Assembly (NCBI GenBank): GCA_019925795.1
Contig: CM034314.1
Coordinates: 22,995,774 to 23,059,773 of the forward strand
Length of the DNA: 64,000 nt
Source of the DNA: Dendrobium chrysotoxum
Lineage: Eukaryota > Streptophyta > Magnoliopsida > Asparagales > Orchidaceae
Direction of reading: 5' to 3'
The notes under the pieces are model-generated. The model was not told the DNA's origin. It saw nothing but the letters and a program-made list of their open reading frames with translations, and ran no database searches. This document shows, one piece after another, positions 10,745 to 19,800 of the stretch (the first letter of the stretch is position 1; each line of letters opens with the position of its first letter). The position numbers and the translations under genes are program-made.

Positions 10745-12310
10745 TTTTTCTCAGGGGGCACTGCGACACCGAGATAGGTGACACTATGGCATTGAGCTCT
10801 CTATCTTGTTGCCAAATTTATTTAAAGCTGCAGCTCTAGGGGAGGCATTGCAGCGCTACAACGCCACTCTACTTTGTGAATAGCATTACAGGGCTGAGTG
10901 TCATGGCGCCAGACCAGAATCTTATAAAAATATTATTTATTTATTTATTTCATTTTTTATCAATATTTATTTTCCCCATTTCTAAAAGCATCCGACTAGA
11001 GGGAGAGAGAAGGAGAATTCTAAAAGGGGAAAGATAGGTTTTGGTGACTTAAGTTTATGTTTTATTGTCTGCTCAGTTATAAAAGTTGTCTGTATTGAGT
11101 TAAATTATGGTTTACCTATTTCAGTTTTTAAAATATAGAGATTTTGATATTTTTCTTATTTAATTTATAATTTTATAATAAAATTTTTTTTTTTGTTGCG
11201 AGCTAGAATATACGCAATGGTAGAGTTAGAATTTTATGTCTCAGCATTGTACGAATATGCAACACACAAATAGAGAACACAAGATTTTTATTTGAAAAAC
11301 CTTAGAAAGGGGGAAAACCACGGGGCCATGCCATGTGAAATGATTCCACTAGTGTTTGAGTAGATTAAAACCTTGAGGATGATCATATTACAATAATCAA
11401 CCATCTGGTTGAAATCAAGTGACAAATAGGGGTAAGTGGAACTCCGACGTCAGTTGGTGCTTCGGCAAAACTCTGACATCAGTTAGTGATTCGATAGAAC
11501 TTCAATGTTAGTTAGCGGTCCGATAGAATTCTGGCGTCAGTCGGTTGTTTGGCAAAACTTCCGCATTAGTCACTGGTCTAATGAAACTCCAGTGTTAGTC
11601 GGTGGTCTGACAAAACTCCGGCGTTAGTCGGTGGCCTGACAGAAGTCTGGGTCGTAGGTTGTGGTCTGGCAAAAGTCCGACGCCAAGCTGTGGTTCGGCG
11701 AAAGTCTGGGCGCCAGTAAGTGGTCCGACAAAAGTTCAGGTGTTAGTCGGTGGTCCAGCGGAATTCTGGGCATCCGTTGGTGGTCCGGCAGAAGTCCGAC
11801 ATCAAGCGATAGTCCGGCGAAAGTCCGGGCATCAGTCGGTGGTTCAGCGGAAGTTCGAGCGGTGATCGAGGAGGAGCTAAGCACCAAGAGCGAACTTCGA
11901 TCTCTCTTCTTGCTTCCTTGCTTGGGGTCCCCTTTCATGAGAAGTGAGGGGTCTATTTATAAATTTCCCAGAGTGGCATGAATAATAAATAGGAGGAAGA
12001 TTAAGGGTATTTTGGGAGTAGTTTGCATGGACGGCCACTGTTGCTTCCGTTGATTGTTGACCGTTTATTAGACATTTGAATGTATTAATGATATCATAAT
12101 TTAGTGATCTTGGGCTCGTTGGATTTACTTGATCGAGCCACTCGATTTAACTATAAGCATGTCGCATTTGAAAACTATTGGTAATCCAAATTATGGTTTG
12201 AACCTTCCAATAGCTCTTCGTGTTTTTGATTTGGACTCATTTGGGCTTAGATTTAGTTGAATTTGGTGTCGTTGGGTTCATATTTTTGAGATATTTTGTT
12301 CGACCGTAAT
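10745..12310 (+). repeat. repeat R, left copy (possible LTR of an older element)
   Basis: This copy is homologous in direct orientation to 39840-41200. Shared landmarks are the ccactctactttg/accctctactttg block, cactagtgtt followed by a minisatellite, a ggggtctatttataaattt-like line, gagtggcatg, ttgatcgagccactcgattt against tcatcgagccgctcgattcg, and gactcatttgggct against ggttcatttgagct. Similarity is clearest at 11270-12300. The two copies bracket the copia complex and the ORF at 35655-36944, so they could be the LTRs of a host element. LTR ends and TSD could not be confirmed. Confidence 0.6.
11441..11870. repeat. 29/30-bp minisatellite, about 15 units
   Basis: Units follow actccggcgttagtcggtgg then tctgacaaa, with substitutions. 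The first seven or so are 29 bp and later ones are often 30 bp. In the second half the near-30-bp period keeps several frames open on both strands (104, 68 and 106 codons). These are repeat artefacts, not genes. The right R copy carries a different, looser minisatellite at the same place. Confidence 0.9.
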
Positions 12311-12579
12311 TAAATTAAAAAGCAATCCCATCTTTGGCGTAGAGTTCTTGAATAGCTTTAAAAGTGCCAAAATTGAGTCTAGGACGTCGAAAATAGTCCC
12401 GGAGACCAAAAATAATGTCCAATTTAGCCTTTCTGGGCTAAAAATCAGGCCTAGAAATGTGTCGGGAAGGACTAGCCACCGGTAACAGCCACTGCCATCA
12501 CTGCGGCGCCCATTGTGCACCTGGCCGGTTGCCCATGTGCGCATTTCTGGGTAGAAAATTAGGCCGAGAAATTTGTCGG
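12311..12579. other. spacer with a local 40-bp duplication
   Basis: A block near 12428-12470 (ctttctgggctaaaaatcag then gcctagaaatgtgtcggg) is repeated in diverged form at 12542-12580 (catttctgggtagaaaatta then ggccgagaaatttgtcggg). A more GC-rich segment lies between. The outer copia LTR begins abruptly at 12580, so a deletion junction lies here. Confidence 0.55.
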
Positions 12580-12734
12580 GTAGACTAGGATTGTGTCTAT
12601 CTGTAATTTCAATTTCAAAATACATTTTACCTTTCTTGAGTGAAGTCATGTATCTGTTGGACTCCAAGCTAAATAACCTTGCACACACACACTCAAGGGG
12701 GTAAGTTAGTGAGTTAGGAGAAAAATGGATTTTT

Positions 12735-13391
12735 GAACTAATTGTACAATATGATGTAAATCGTACTAGATGAGCAATTATGCTGAAAATCCTAATTAGG
12801 GCACCCATTGTTAAATGAGATTAATTAATTAATCATACTGGACTATTCAGATTGTCGAAGATGATCCGTTATAGACATGAAAAATAGCCACCAATCATAA
12901 TTTAGATAATATTTTAATATTTAATTTTTGTTCTAATTATACAGGATGATATACATCGTCCTGGATGATTTATGACAATAATGCTTAAATTAATCTTATA
13001 ATTAGGGGACTAATTATGGTTAGATTGATCGATCAGATCATACAGGATGATATATGAAGATTGTCCTAGATGATCTTTTATATTTTATGGGATGATCTCC
13101 TATTATCCAAGTTGAAAACTATAATTTTCTTCTATTCGTACAAGCTATCGTACTGGACGTCCTGAATGATTTGTGTGATGATATTTTAAGCGCTGATCAT
13201 CATACCATATCATATTGGATGATCAATACAGTATCTTGAACTAATCGTCCCGGGCGATTGTAGAATCTTACTGGACGATCTGTGCAAATACTTGAACTGA
13301 TCATACAGGGCAATACTGATTATACTGGCTGAAAGGGCTATATTATACTAATCGCACAGGATGATTTGAGGATCATACTAGATAATCAGAA
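12735..13391. promoter_or_regulatory. U3 palindrome array, outer 5' LTR
   Basis: About 15-20 decayed dyads occur, such as atcgtactagatgag, tcatacaggatgat, gtcctggatgat and atcgtcccgggcgat. Many carry one GTAC-type and one GGAC-type half-site. The array lies between the LTR start and the TATA-like ctatttaagc near 13429, that is, in the promoter-proximal U3. See the findings for the consensus. Confidence 0.8.
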
Positions 13392-13424
13392 GCGCCATAT
13401 TGAAAATTAGGGCTTCTTTGGAGG

Positions 13425-13436
13425 TTCTCTATTTAA
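13425..13436 (+). promoter_or_regulatory. TATA-like box, outer 5' LTR
   Basis: The string ctatttaagctc lies just downstream of the palindrome array and upstream of the untranslated leader. It matches the same position in the 3' LTR (34922). It probably marks the U3/R region. Confidence 0.55.
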
Positions 13437-13659
13437 GCTCTCTTATTGTCCTTAAATTAAATCTTTTGCTGCTGAATTGATCTGAGAGAGAGCTTAGGAG
13501 AGAGAGATCCTTGTGAGGGGGAGTTGTGTGGGGGAGTTGTGAGGGATTCACAATGGTTGCTCTAAGCAAGACTTCCACCGTCTTCTTTAAGCTGCTTGTA
13601 TGGTTCCTTGGTGGCTCTATCGGAGACTTTCATCAAAATTAGATCTTGGTTCTCTACAT

Positions 13660-13790
13660 AATCTAGGAGGGAGTAAAAGAATTTTAAGATTCTTTACCTA
13701 CTTCAAGAGGGAGTAAAACAATTTCTAGGTTCTATGCCTACTCTAAGAGGGAGTAAAAGGATTCAAGGTACTCTACCTCACCGAGTCGGT
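13660..13790. repeat. 40-bp minisatellite in outer 5' LTR
   Basis: Three units begin gagggagtaaaa (near 13667, 13707 and 13747) and are separated by a/gttct(a/t)tgcctac-type text. The same array is present in the 3' LTR at about 35165-35275 and, as a 39-bp version, in the inner element. Confidence 0.8.
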
Positions 13791-14151
13791 GGAAAGATTT
13801 TGTAAGGGCTTCTCCGCTTTGCTGTGGGGGCAAAAGAAGAGACAATACTTTTAGTGCAATGCTTGGAAAGAAATTTTCCAAGTAGTAGAAATAGTTCAAG
13901 TTGACCGAACCACTATAAGTCTGGTGTGTTCTTTCTATTTACTTTTCTGTATTTAATTTCTGTATTTTTTGTGAATTATTTTGTGTTTAAAATCTCTCAA
14001 ATTTTTATTATTGTGAAATTGATCTGCTTTCACATCAAGGGATTTTTAATTTTCTGTTTTGTTAAAATTTTTAAAATAATCAATTCACCCCCCTCTTGAT
14101 TAGCCTCGAAACTAGTTCTATAAGGTTTAACAACCCTTACGAACTTTCAAG

Positions 14152-14163
14152 TGATATCAGAGC
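14152..14163 (+). promoter_or_regulatory. primer binding site, outer element
   Basis: The string tgatatcagagc is one change away from TGGTATCAGAGC, the initiator-methionine tRNA primer site typical of plant copia elements. It lies two bases after the LTR end. Confidence 0.85.
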
Positions 14164-14207
14164 AAAATTTATAAATTAAGTTTTAGAAAACTTTTGAAAA
14201 TAGATCC

Positions 14208-14259
14208 ATGGATAATTTTGGTAATCGTAATTCTACAGAAGGATATTCAATTAGATGAC
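14208..14259 (+). pseudogene. outer element gag, first codons
   Basis: The start codon at 14208 opens MDNFGNRNSTEGYSI, which matches the inner element's gag start (MANFGNRN). A stop follows within the next few codons. The frame is cut at 14260-14264 by the inner element's insertion and gag homology resumes at 25914. Confidence 0.8.
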
Positions 14260-14264
14260 CACTA
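14260..14264. other. left target-site duplication (CACTA) of inner element
   Basis: The five bases cacta lie directly before the inner LTR and are repeated exactly at 25914-25918, directly after its other LTR. A five-base duplication is the copia norm. That it reads CACTA is a coincidence of the target and not a CACTA transposon. Confidence 0.9.
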
Positions 14265-14676
14265 TGAAAGTCAAGTGGGTTTGCTCTGATACCACTTGAA
14301 AGTTCGTTAGGGTTGTTAAGCCCTTATGAACTAGTCCCGAGGCTAACCAAGAGGGGGGGGGGGTGAATTGGTAGTTTTAAAATTTGTGAGAAATAGGAAA
14401 GATTGTTTGATAATTTATAGCGGAAATAAGTAAATACAGTAATAAAAAGATCAATCACAGATTTCAACCAAGCAGATAATAACAGAAAAATAAAATACAG
14501 AAATCATTCAGAAAGAACACACCAGATTTTATAGTGGTTCGGTCAACTTGACCTACGTCCACTCCCCGGAGCCTCCCCTCCGGGTATTGCACTAAATACT
14601 AAGTGACTCTCATTCTGCTCCCACAGCAAGGCGGAGAAGCCTGTACAAAAACTCCTTTCCACCAACACGGTGAGAC

Positions 14677-14812
14677 AGAGAACCTGAAATCATTTTGCTT
14701 CCTCCTGAAGCAGGTAGAGAACCTAGACTCCTTTCGCTTCCTCCTGAAGCAGGTAGAGAATGTGAACTCCTTTCGCTTCCTCCTTAAGCAGGCAGAGAAC
14801 CTGAATCTTCTT
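14677..14812. repeat. 39-bp minisatellite in inner 3' LTR
   Basis: About 3.5 units begin agagaacct (14677, 14716, 14755, 14794) and contain gcttcctcctgaagcaggt, itself a short hairpin. Because 39 is a multiple of three, both strands stay open (107 codons plus strand, 76 minus). The frames are repeat artefacts antisense or sense to the LTR leader. Confidence 0.85.
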
Positions 14813-15021
14813 GCAAACGATCCTCCCATAGAGGCACCAATAAGACAAGAGACGACAAACAGAGAAGACTACTCAGATCCTTGCTTGGAGCAACCTTTGA
14901 GAATCCCTCGCAAACCCCCCTCATAAAATCCTCTCTCTCTCCCAAGCTCTCTCTCTCTCTCTCTCAAGGTTTTCTCTAGAAAGGAAAGTGGCAAAATATT
15001 TTTCTTGTTGAAAGAAAAAGA

Positions 15022-15031
15022 TCTTTTAAAG
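15022..15031 (-). promoter_or_regulatory. TATA-like box, inner 3' LTR
   Basis: On the minus strand ctttaaaaga lies immediately after the palindrome array, at the position of ctatttaagc in the outer LTRs. The assignment is positional inference. Confidence 0.45.
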
Positions 15032-15064
15032 CAGGGCTCAAAAAATTCCTTAAATCTCAACGGG

Positions 15065-15876
15065 TCGTCACATATCATCCAGGACGATTGATGAATCACC
15101 CTGTATAATCTGTGTAAAAACTCATATTTTAGCCTAGACGATCTGGTTTCTCTAGACGATTAGAAGAAAAGTTTGTTCATATCGTCCCGTACGATTCTGC
15201 GATCATCCGGGATGATTAGTGTAAATCAGGAATTTCGTCCAGAGAATAGTTCTGTTCGTCCAGGGCAACTTATGCTAGATGATCTCATAATGACTTAATC
15301 GTCTGGGATGATATATCTATCATCCTGTACGATTAGTTCAAAATAACCAAAATCATCCTAAGCATCGTGCTGATCGAACTGCACAAAATGTGCTGTACGA
15401 TTTAAAAAGACTTGATCGTCCCGGATGATATTCCTATTATCCCGTAGGATTAGTTTAAAAATAGGCATATCATACAGAGGATCGTTCTGTTCTGCTAGCT
15501 GAATTGCTCTGGATGGTCAGGATTTTGCATGTATCAGCCCGTACGATATTATGATCATCCGGGATGATATGATCGTATCAATCAGACATTAATTACTTTT
15601 CTTAATTACCAGACTAATTTAGGTAAGATTATAATGGATCATCCAGGATGAAACACGTATCTTACATGATGATCAGACCAAATCTCTAAAAAAAAAAACT
15701 TGCCTAACTTGATCTAGCGGCTGAGAATTTTTGATTTGAGCCTATCGTCCTATACGATATGTGTATCGTCCAGGATGATATGCTTAATCAAACCGACTTA
15801 ACTTGGTCACCCTAATTAGGGTTTCTATTTTCACTGGATTGTCCAGGATGATGTAAATATCGTCCAGGATGATTAG
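15065..15876. promoter_or_regulatory. U3 palindrome array, inner 3' LTR
   Basis: About 20-25 dyads of the type atcgtcc-a/t-ggacgat occur, with decayed forms (atcatccaggatgat, atcgtcccgtacgat, atcatccgggatgat). They come on average every 35-40 bases. Most differences from the consensus are C to T or G to A at CG sites. Confidence 0.85.
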
Positions 15877-16137
15877 AATAAAAAATAAACAGAAACTCTA
15901 ATTCACTAAAACTCTCTCCCTAAGTGTGTGTGTGCAAAATTACTTAGCTAGGGGATCAATTACATTACATTTGACTCAAGAAAGGAAAAAAATACATTTA
16001 AACATATGCTGACCTGATCTTGAGTTTGCTTGAGTTGTATTTGATCGTTTACCTATGAGATGTTAGCCAATTAAAAATAGAACATATAAATGTTTGTTAT
16101 CATCAAAGATATAATCCTGAAATCCAGATTTGCAACA

Positions 16138-16151
16138 ATCTCTCCCTTTTT
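16138..16151 (-). promoter_or_regulatory. polypurine tract, inner element
   Basis: On the minus strand caaaaagggagagat abuts the 3' LTR start tgttgcaaatctgg, preceded by tgccatcat. This matches the typical Sirevirus PPT context. Confidence 0.85.
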
Positions 16152-16387
16152 GATGATGGCAAATATTTGTTCAGCAGTTTCAAATCAACCAGATTATAAT
16201 AATTAAAGTATAGGCAAAAAAAGATAAATTTAACTAATCATAGATAATCAGTGATAATATTCAATAGAACAAATGAAACTACTACAACATAAAAATAACT
16301 CCCTATTTTGACATCACAAAAAAGAGAAACAGAAAAGACAAAAACAACAACAGACTAAAAAATCACAAACAAAGTAAATCAAACAAT

Positions 16388-17457
16388 CTAATAAAGAGGT
16401 GGATCCTGATCAGATGGAGGAGGTGGTGGTGGATTAAAGTAACTGTGAATGGTTACAAACTGCTCATAAAATCAGGCCATATCCTAGTCGTGCTGATCCT
16501 ATTGGTGAGTCATGTAGGAGTTAAAGCGAGCCTCCCACTGATCAAAGCGGTGCACCATATGATGCAGAGGGGACTCTATCCGGAGAGGAGCAGGTGTAGG
16601 TACCAGAGTAGCTTCTTCTGCTTCTCCCTCCACATCCGGGGCAGGCTCCGGATGAAGGCGAGTACTGTGCAGAACATGGAACGCATTGTTGGAGAAGAAG
16701 GAAGGGGGAACATCAGGTGGTATCAGATATTGCAAATTGTATTGAGTTTGAAGGGCAAAGTGGATGAGATGTCCTAAGGCTAGATTAGGGTGTCTCCTGT
16801 GGCCTGGATCCTGAATTGTTGTCAATTATTCAATGTAGTGAAAAATCAAGTCAGTTGCATCGAAGTCACGATGGGCAAGGATGTAGTAGGTAGTGATGAA
16901 GAGTAGAAGAGTGATGTGGATATGATCCCCAGCTTTAGGAATGACGGAGGAGCGAAGGACATGTTGGACTGTCCTAACATCCTTGACTAGGGAGGAACAT
17001 AGCTGGTCATGGAATGGGGCATTTATGTTTTGAAGGAAGTGGTTGGCGACACTCCAATTAAAATTAGGGTCCGATGCTATACGATGAAGCTTATCACCAG
17101 AAATTGATAATTGAAGAATATTATTAAAGTCCTCACGGGTTAATTCCACTGGTCATTGATTAACAAATGATTGAAGGGCGAAGTAATTAGTGGTTATGCA
17201 CAGATTTGCAAGGAACACCCTAAGGAGTTCAGTGCTGAATGAAAAGGCCAGAGTGAGAATGAAAGTGAGGGATGTGTGAGTGAATAAATCAAGTACTGGA
17301 TATGTCAGGGTCCTTGGGTTCACCATTTTTGAGATGGTGATCCCAGCATTAGAATATCGTTGGAATGTAGCTTGATCAGCTACATCAAGAAAGCAGGGAT
17401 CGGTAGTTCCCCGAGAAGAACTGGCACCGCGTTGCCGAGATCTCTTACCACCGCCAT
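16388..17457 (-). pseudogene. extra 3' ORF of inner Sirevirus, about 356 codons
   Basis: This ORF sits between RNase H and the PPT, where some Sireviruses carry an additional (env-like) gene. A GGGKRSRQRG start region follows ATG at 17457, which has slipped frame by an apparent two-base loss compared with the outer copy (MAGGKRS). It continues through a long open stretch with FNNILQLSISGDKLHRIASD, LVKDVRTVQHVLRSSVIPKA and RHPNLALGHLIHFAL. One stop separates the part beginning VELTRED and another the part after FHYIE. The C-terminus is proline-rich and ends SDQDPPLY. There is no obvious signal peptide or membrane segment, which argues against an envelope protein. The pattern reminds me of the 'putative plant transposon protein' domain (PF20167), a recollection not tested here. 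It is homologous along its length to 32429-33539. Confidence 0.8.
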
Positions 17458-17517
17458 AAGAGGATGAGATGATGAAGGATTGGAAGAGAGAAGGGTGAAA
17501 AAATCTAAAGAAAATGA

Positions 17518-17529
17518 CTATTTAAATAG
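17518..17529 (-). promoter_or_regulatory. TATA-like box before the extra ORF
   Basis: The palindromic ctatttaaatag lies between the internal palindrome array and the extra ORF, about 60 bases before its start codon. It resembles the LTR's ctatttaagc in sequence and in position relative to the array. Confidence 0.55.
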
Positions 17530-17970
17530 AAATCGTCCAGATCGTCCAAGATGATCATAGGATCGCCCAGGACGATAGGAGCAATTATGACGTCCAAGAT
17601 GATTGGTCAAAAAGGCGGTCGTATCGTCTAGGATGATTAGATATCGTCCAGGATGATTAGACACAGGCTGTCATCCTGAGGAGTCCAGGTAGACGACCGT
17701 TGATGAAAAGTATCATCTAGGATGATGAGGTGGATCGTTCGGGACGATATGCAATAAATGCATCAGACGGGCCAAATTTGAATCATCCTACTGCAGGCAC
17801 GTGGATCGTCCATGACGATAAGGTGGATCATCCAGGATGATCACTAATGATTGGTGCAGATCAACCGTTTGATCAGGATGTGGATGATTTGAATAGATCA
17901 TCCAAGATGATCATCCAGGATGAAGAGGATCATTCAGGATGATGTGGAGATCGTCCAGGACGATGTGAAG
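17528..17970. promoter_or_regulatory. internal palindrome array upstream of the extra ORF
   Basis: About 14-16 dyads of the LTR type occur here: atcgcccaggacgat, atcgtccaggatgat, atcgtccatgacgat, atcatccaggatgat, atcgttcgggacgat, atcgtccaggacgat. It lies in the element's interior, 1.4 kb from the LTR, so it is a separate copy of the module. Confidence 0.85.
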
Positions 17971-18450
17971 AAAAAAATGAAAAAGATGAATGAAGGAGAG
18001 GAAAGATCAGGGATCCCAAAAACACAGAAAACAAAAGAAAATTAAAATCGAGTAAATAAAGCATAGAAAAAAGAAAACAAAAACTAAAAACAATGATTTT
18101 TTTTGAATCGATCCGCTCCAGTAAATCAGAAATTTCCCTTGATTTTTAATCCAAAAACCCATAAGAAGAAGATCGACAATGCTGAAATCCAGAAAAGTTA
18201 GAAAATTAACTTTTGTAACTCCTACCTCGGACATCTTACAGGTTCAAATTCTTTTCAAACAAAAGTCTAATTCAGAAGAAAAAAAATTAGATTTGAAAAG
18301 AGATCCTTTCAAGCCTCGTTCCAAAAAAAAAATCTGATATAATAGTTTTATAAAGTAAGGAATCACAAATCATGATGTTTCATATCAAGCTTTTGAAAAG
18401 ATTAAGTGGCGCATGGATTTCTCTAAGACGTTTAAAGATCTGAAAGGGAA
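17971..18450. other. AT-rich spacer of inner element, no gene seen
   Basis: The sequence is rich in AAAA/GAAA runs. A 75-codon minus-strand frame at 18007-18234 (rich in F, L and C) overlaps nothing conserved in the outer element and is treated as chance. Confidence 0.5.
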
Positions 18451-18454
18451 GAAA

Positions 18455-18630
18455 GCTTATGGGCTAATTTTGTGCCTCTTTTTTAATTTATTTGGCGTTT
18501 TGCACATCTTTTAATTTTTGATACACTTTGTGTATCTTTCTAGTTTAGCGACATTACGCATCTTTTCAGCTTTGGGCTCATTTTGTGCCTCTTTTCATTT
18601 TGGCGCTCTTTGCGTATCTTTTGCAAGCTT
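18455..18630. repeat. array of TTT-loop mini-hairpins, inner element
   Basis: About five units of 35 bases each contain a short stem with a TTT/ATT loop followed by ctttt. The best is gatacactttgtgtatc at 18520-18536. Others are ggctcattttgtgcctc and ggcgctctttgcgtatc. The same kind of array is in the outer element at 31320-31475. Confidence 0.7.
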
Positions 18631-19264
18631 GCTTCCTTTCATAATCGTTAAAGAATCTCAGCTGTGAGATTACCTTCCAGATATAAGAGACGATAAAACT
18701 CACTCTCTATAATAAGGAAGAGTAATTCACAAAACAAAAACCATACATCATATGATAAGTGCGATCACTTGATTAACAAAAATATAACACTGATTCAAAG
18801 CTTTGAAAATACTATTCATATGAGGCAAATTACTGTAGAAAGATAAAATAAATCTCTATTTTAAAAATCAACTTTTTAATTTTGAAGAAGGTTTTTATTC
18901 AAAAGAAATAATACACCATTAAAAGGAGTTAGAGGAAGAGAAATAATCATCAACATTTCTTCCCTTTAATAGATTTAGAGGAGTTAATCACTGCTTACAA
19001 GCTTCCAAACCAAAATAAGGTAAAACACTCAGTCAGAAATCTAATTTAACAACAGTAGTGAGCAGTGATCTAATTTTGAAAGGAATAAAATAGTAAATCA
19101 AGAACAAGTAGAAAATCGCATCAAAATAAATACTTAAATTAGAGAAATAATAAACAATAAAAGGAAATCAACAGTGAGTAAAAATAAAACAGAAAATAAA
19201 AAATCAAATTAAAAGACTAAAAGAAACAAAAGAAATTAATCAAACTCAGAAATCATCAGTCATC
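18631..19264. other. non-coding spacer between pol and hairpin array
   Basis: A-rich, no domain. The matching interval of the outer element is 30750-31320, where similar phrases occur (for example gagtgac, ctcatatgaata and ggaagaaa in mirrored order). Confidence 0.5.
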
Positions 19265-19800
19265 ATAATCATGCATTTATGTAAATCACACCCAGTCTGG
19301 TCCTCAAAATGCTGAATGAGTCAAAGGCTAGTGGTTTAGTAAATATGTCAGCCAGTTGATTTTCAGTTGCTATATGATGTAGCTCAATATCCCCTTTTGT
19401 AACATGGTCCCTAATAAAGTGATGCATTATATCAATGTGTTTGGTTCTAAAGTGTTGGATTGGATTCTTAGAAATGCAGATGGAATTAGTATTATCATAT
19501 AGAACTAAAATTGTGCCAATAGGTAATCCTAAATCCAAAACTTATTGCTTCAACCAAAGGACTTGGGCCACACAACTTCCTAAGATAATGTACTTAGCTT
19601 CAGTAGTGAAAAGTGCAACTGAGTTCTATTTTTTACTGGACCAGGAGAATAAAGTCTATCCTATAAATTAGCAAGTTCCAGAAGTGCTCTTTCTATCTAC
19701 CCTACACCCTACGAAGATAAATACTAAATATAATATCAGGTCGGCTAGCAGTCAGGCAAAGTAGTGATCCAATTATTCCCCTAAACTTCTTCTAATCAAT
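19265..19800 (-). pseudogene. inner element RNase H
   Basis: This is the C-terminal pol part of a copia polyprotein. The plus-strand text around 19590-19640 is the reverse of the conserved TEAEY region, here decayed. The open part (89 codons from 19538) contains DNTNSICISKNPIQHFRTKH, IDIMHHFIRDHV and ADIFTKPL, hallmark copia RNase H motifs. It ends at the stop near 19265. In an intact element it removes the RNA strand of the RNA/DNA hybrid. Stops interrupt the N-terminal part. Confidence 0.9.

Larger units (their letters stand above)
12580..14149 (+). repeat. outer copia 5' LTR, 5'-truncated
   Basis: It is homologous to 34056-35649: the shared run tagactagg, then ccaagctaa(g/a)taaccttgc, cacacacacactcaa, the palindrome array, a ctctatttaagctctctt TATA region, three gagggagtaaaa units and aattcacccccctcttga. 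It ends gaactttca at 14149, two bases before the PBS. An open minus-strand frame of 176 codons at 12278-12808 crosses the LTR boundary and is not a gene. Confidence 0.9.
14265..16137 (-). repeat. inner element 3' LTR
   Basis: On the plus strand it starts tgaaagtcaagtggg and ends cagatttgcaaca. The 5' half (in element orientation) holds the palindrome array, followed by a TATA-like region near 15022-15031 and a 39-bp minisatellite. The last 32 bases (14265-14296) contain an internal PBS-like gctctgatacca (reverse complement of TGGTATCAGAGC), so a PBS has become part of the LTR. An 11-base G run lies near 14352. Confidence 0.93.

Noticed and set aside
11624..11981. Overlapping ORFs on both strands (68-106 codons)
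   Set aside because: The near-30-bp minisatellite keeps frames open on both strands.
12278..12808. 176-codon minus-strand ORF
   Set aside because: It crosses the outer LTR's truncation point and runs antisense through LTR repeats; no domain and no conservation in the 3' LTR.
14260..14264. CACTA string as a CACTA-transposon end
   Set aside because: It is the 5-bp target duplication of a copia element; no subterminal repeats or partner end.
14292..14300. Alternative inner LTR end at the internal PBS-like site
   Set aside because: Flanks there match over only four bases, whereas the end at 14265 gives an exact five-base duplication and lets the outer gag resume cleanly.
14599..14926. ORFs in the inner LTRs repeated at 24374-24684
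   Set aside because: Apparent conservation is only the identity of paired LTRs, and the 39-bp period keeps the frame open.
15065..15876. CRISPR-like array of short palindromic repeats
   Set aside because: Repeats are 15 bp, variable and irregularly spaced, in a plant LTR with no cas genes.
16445..16777. 110-codon plus-strand ORF
   Set aside because: Shadow of the minus-strand extra ORF, which is the conserved frame.
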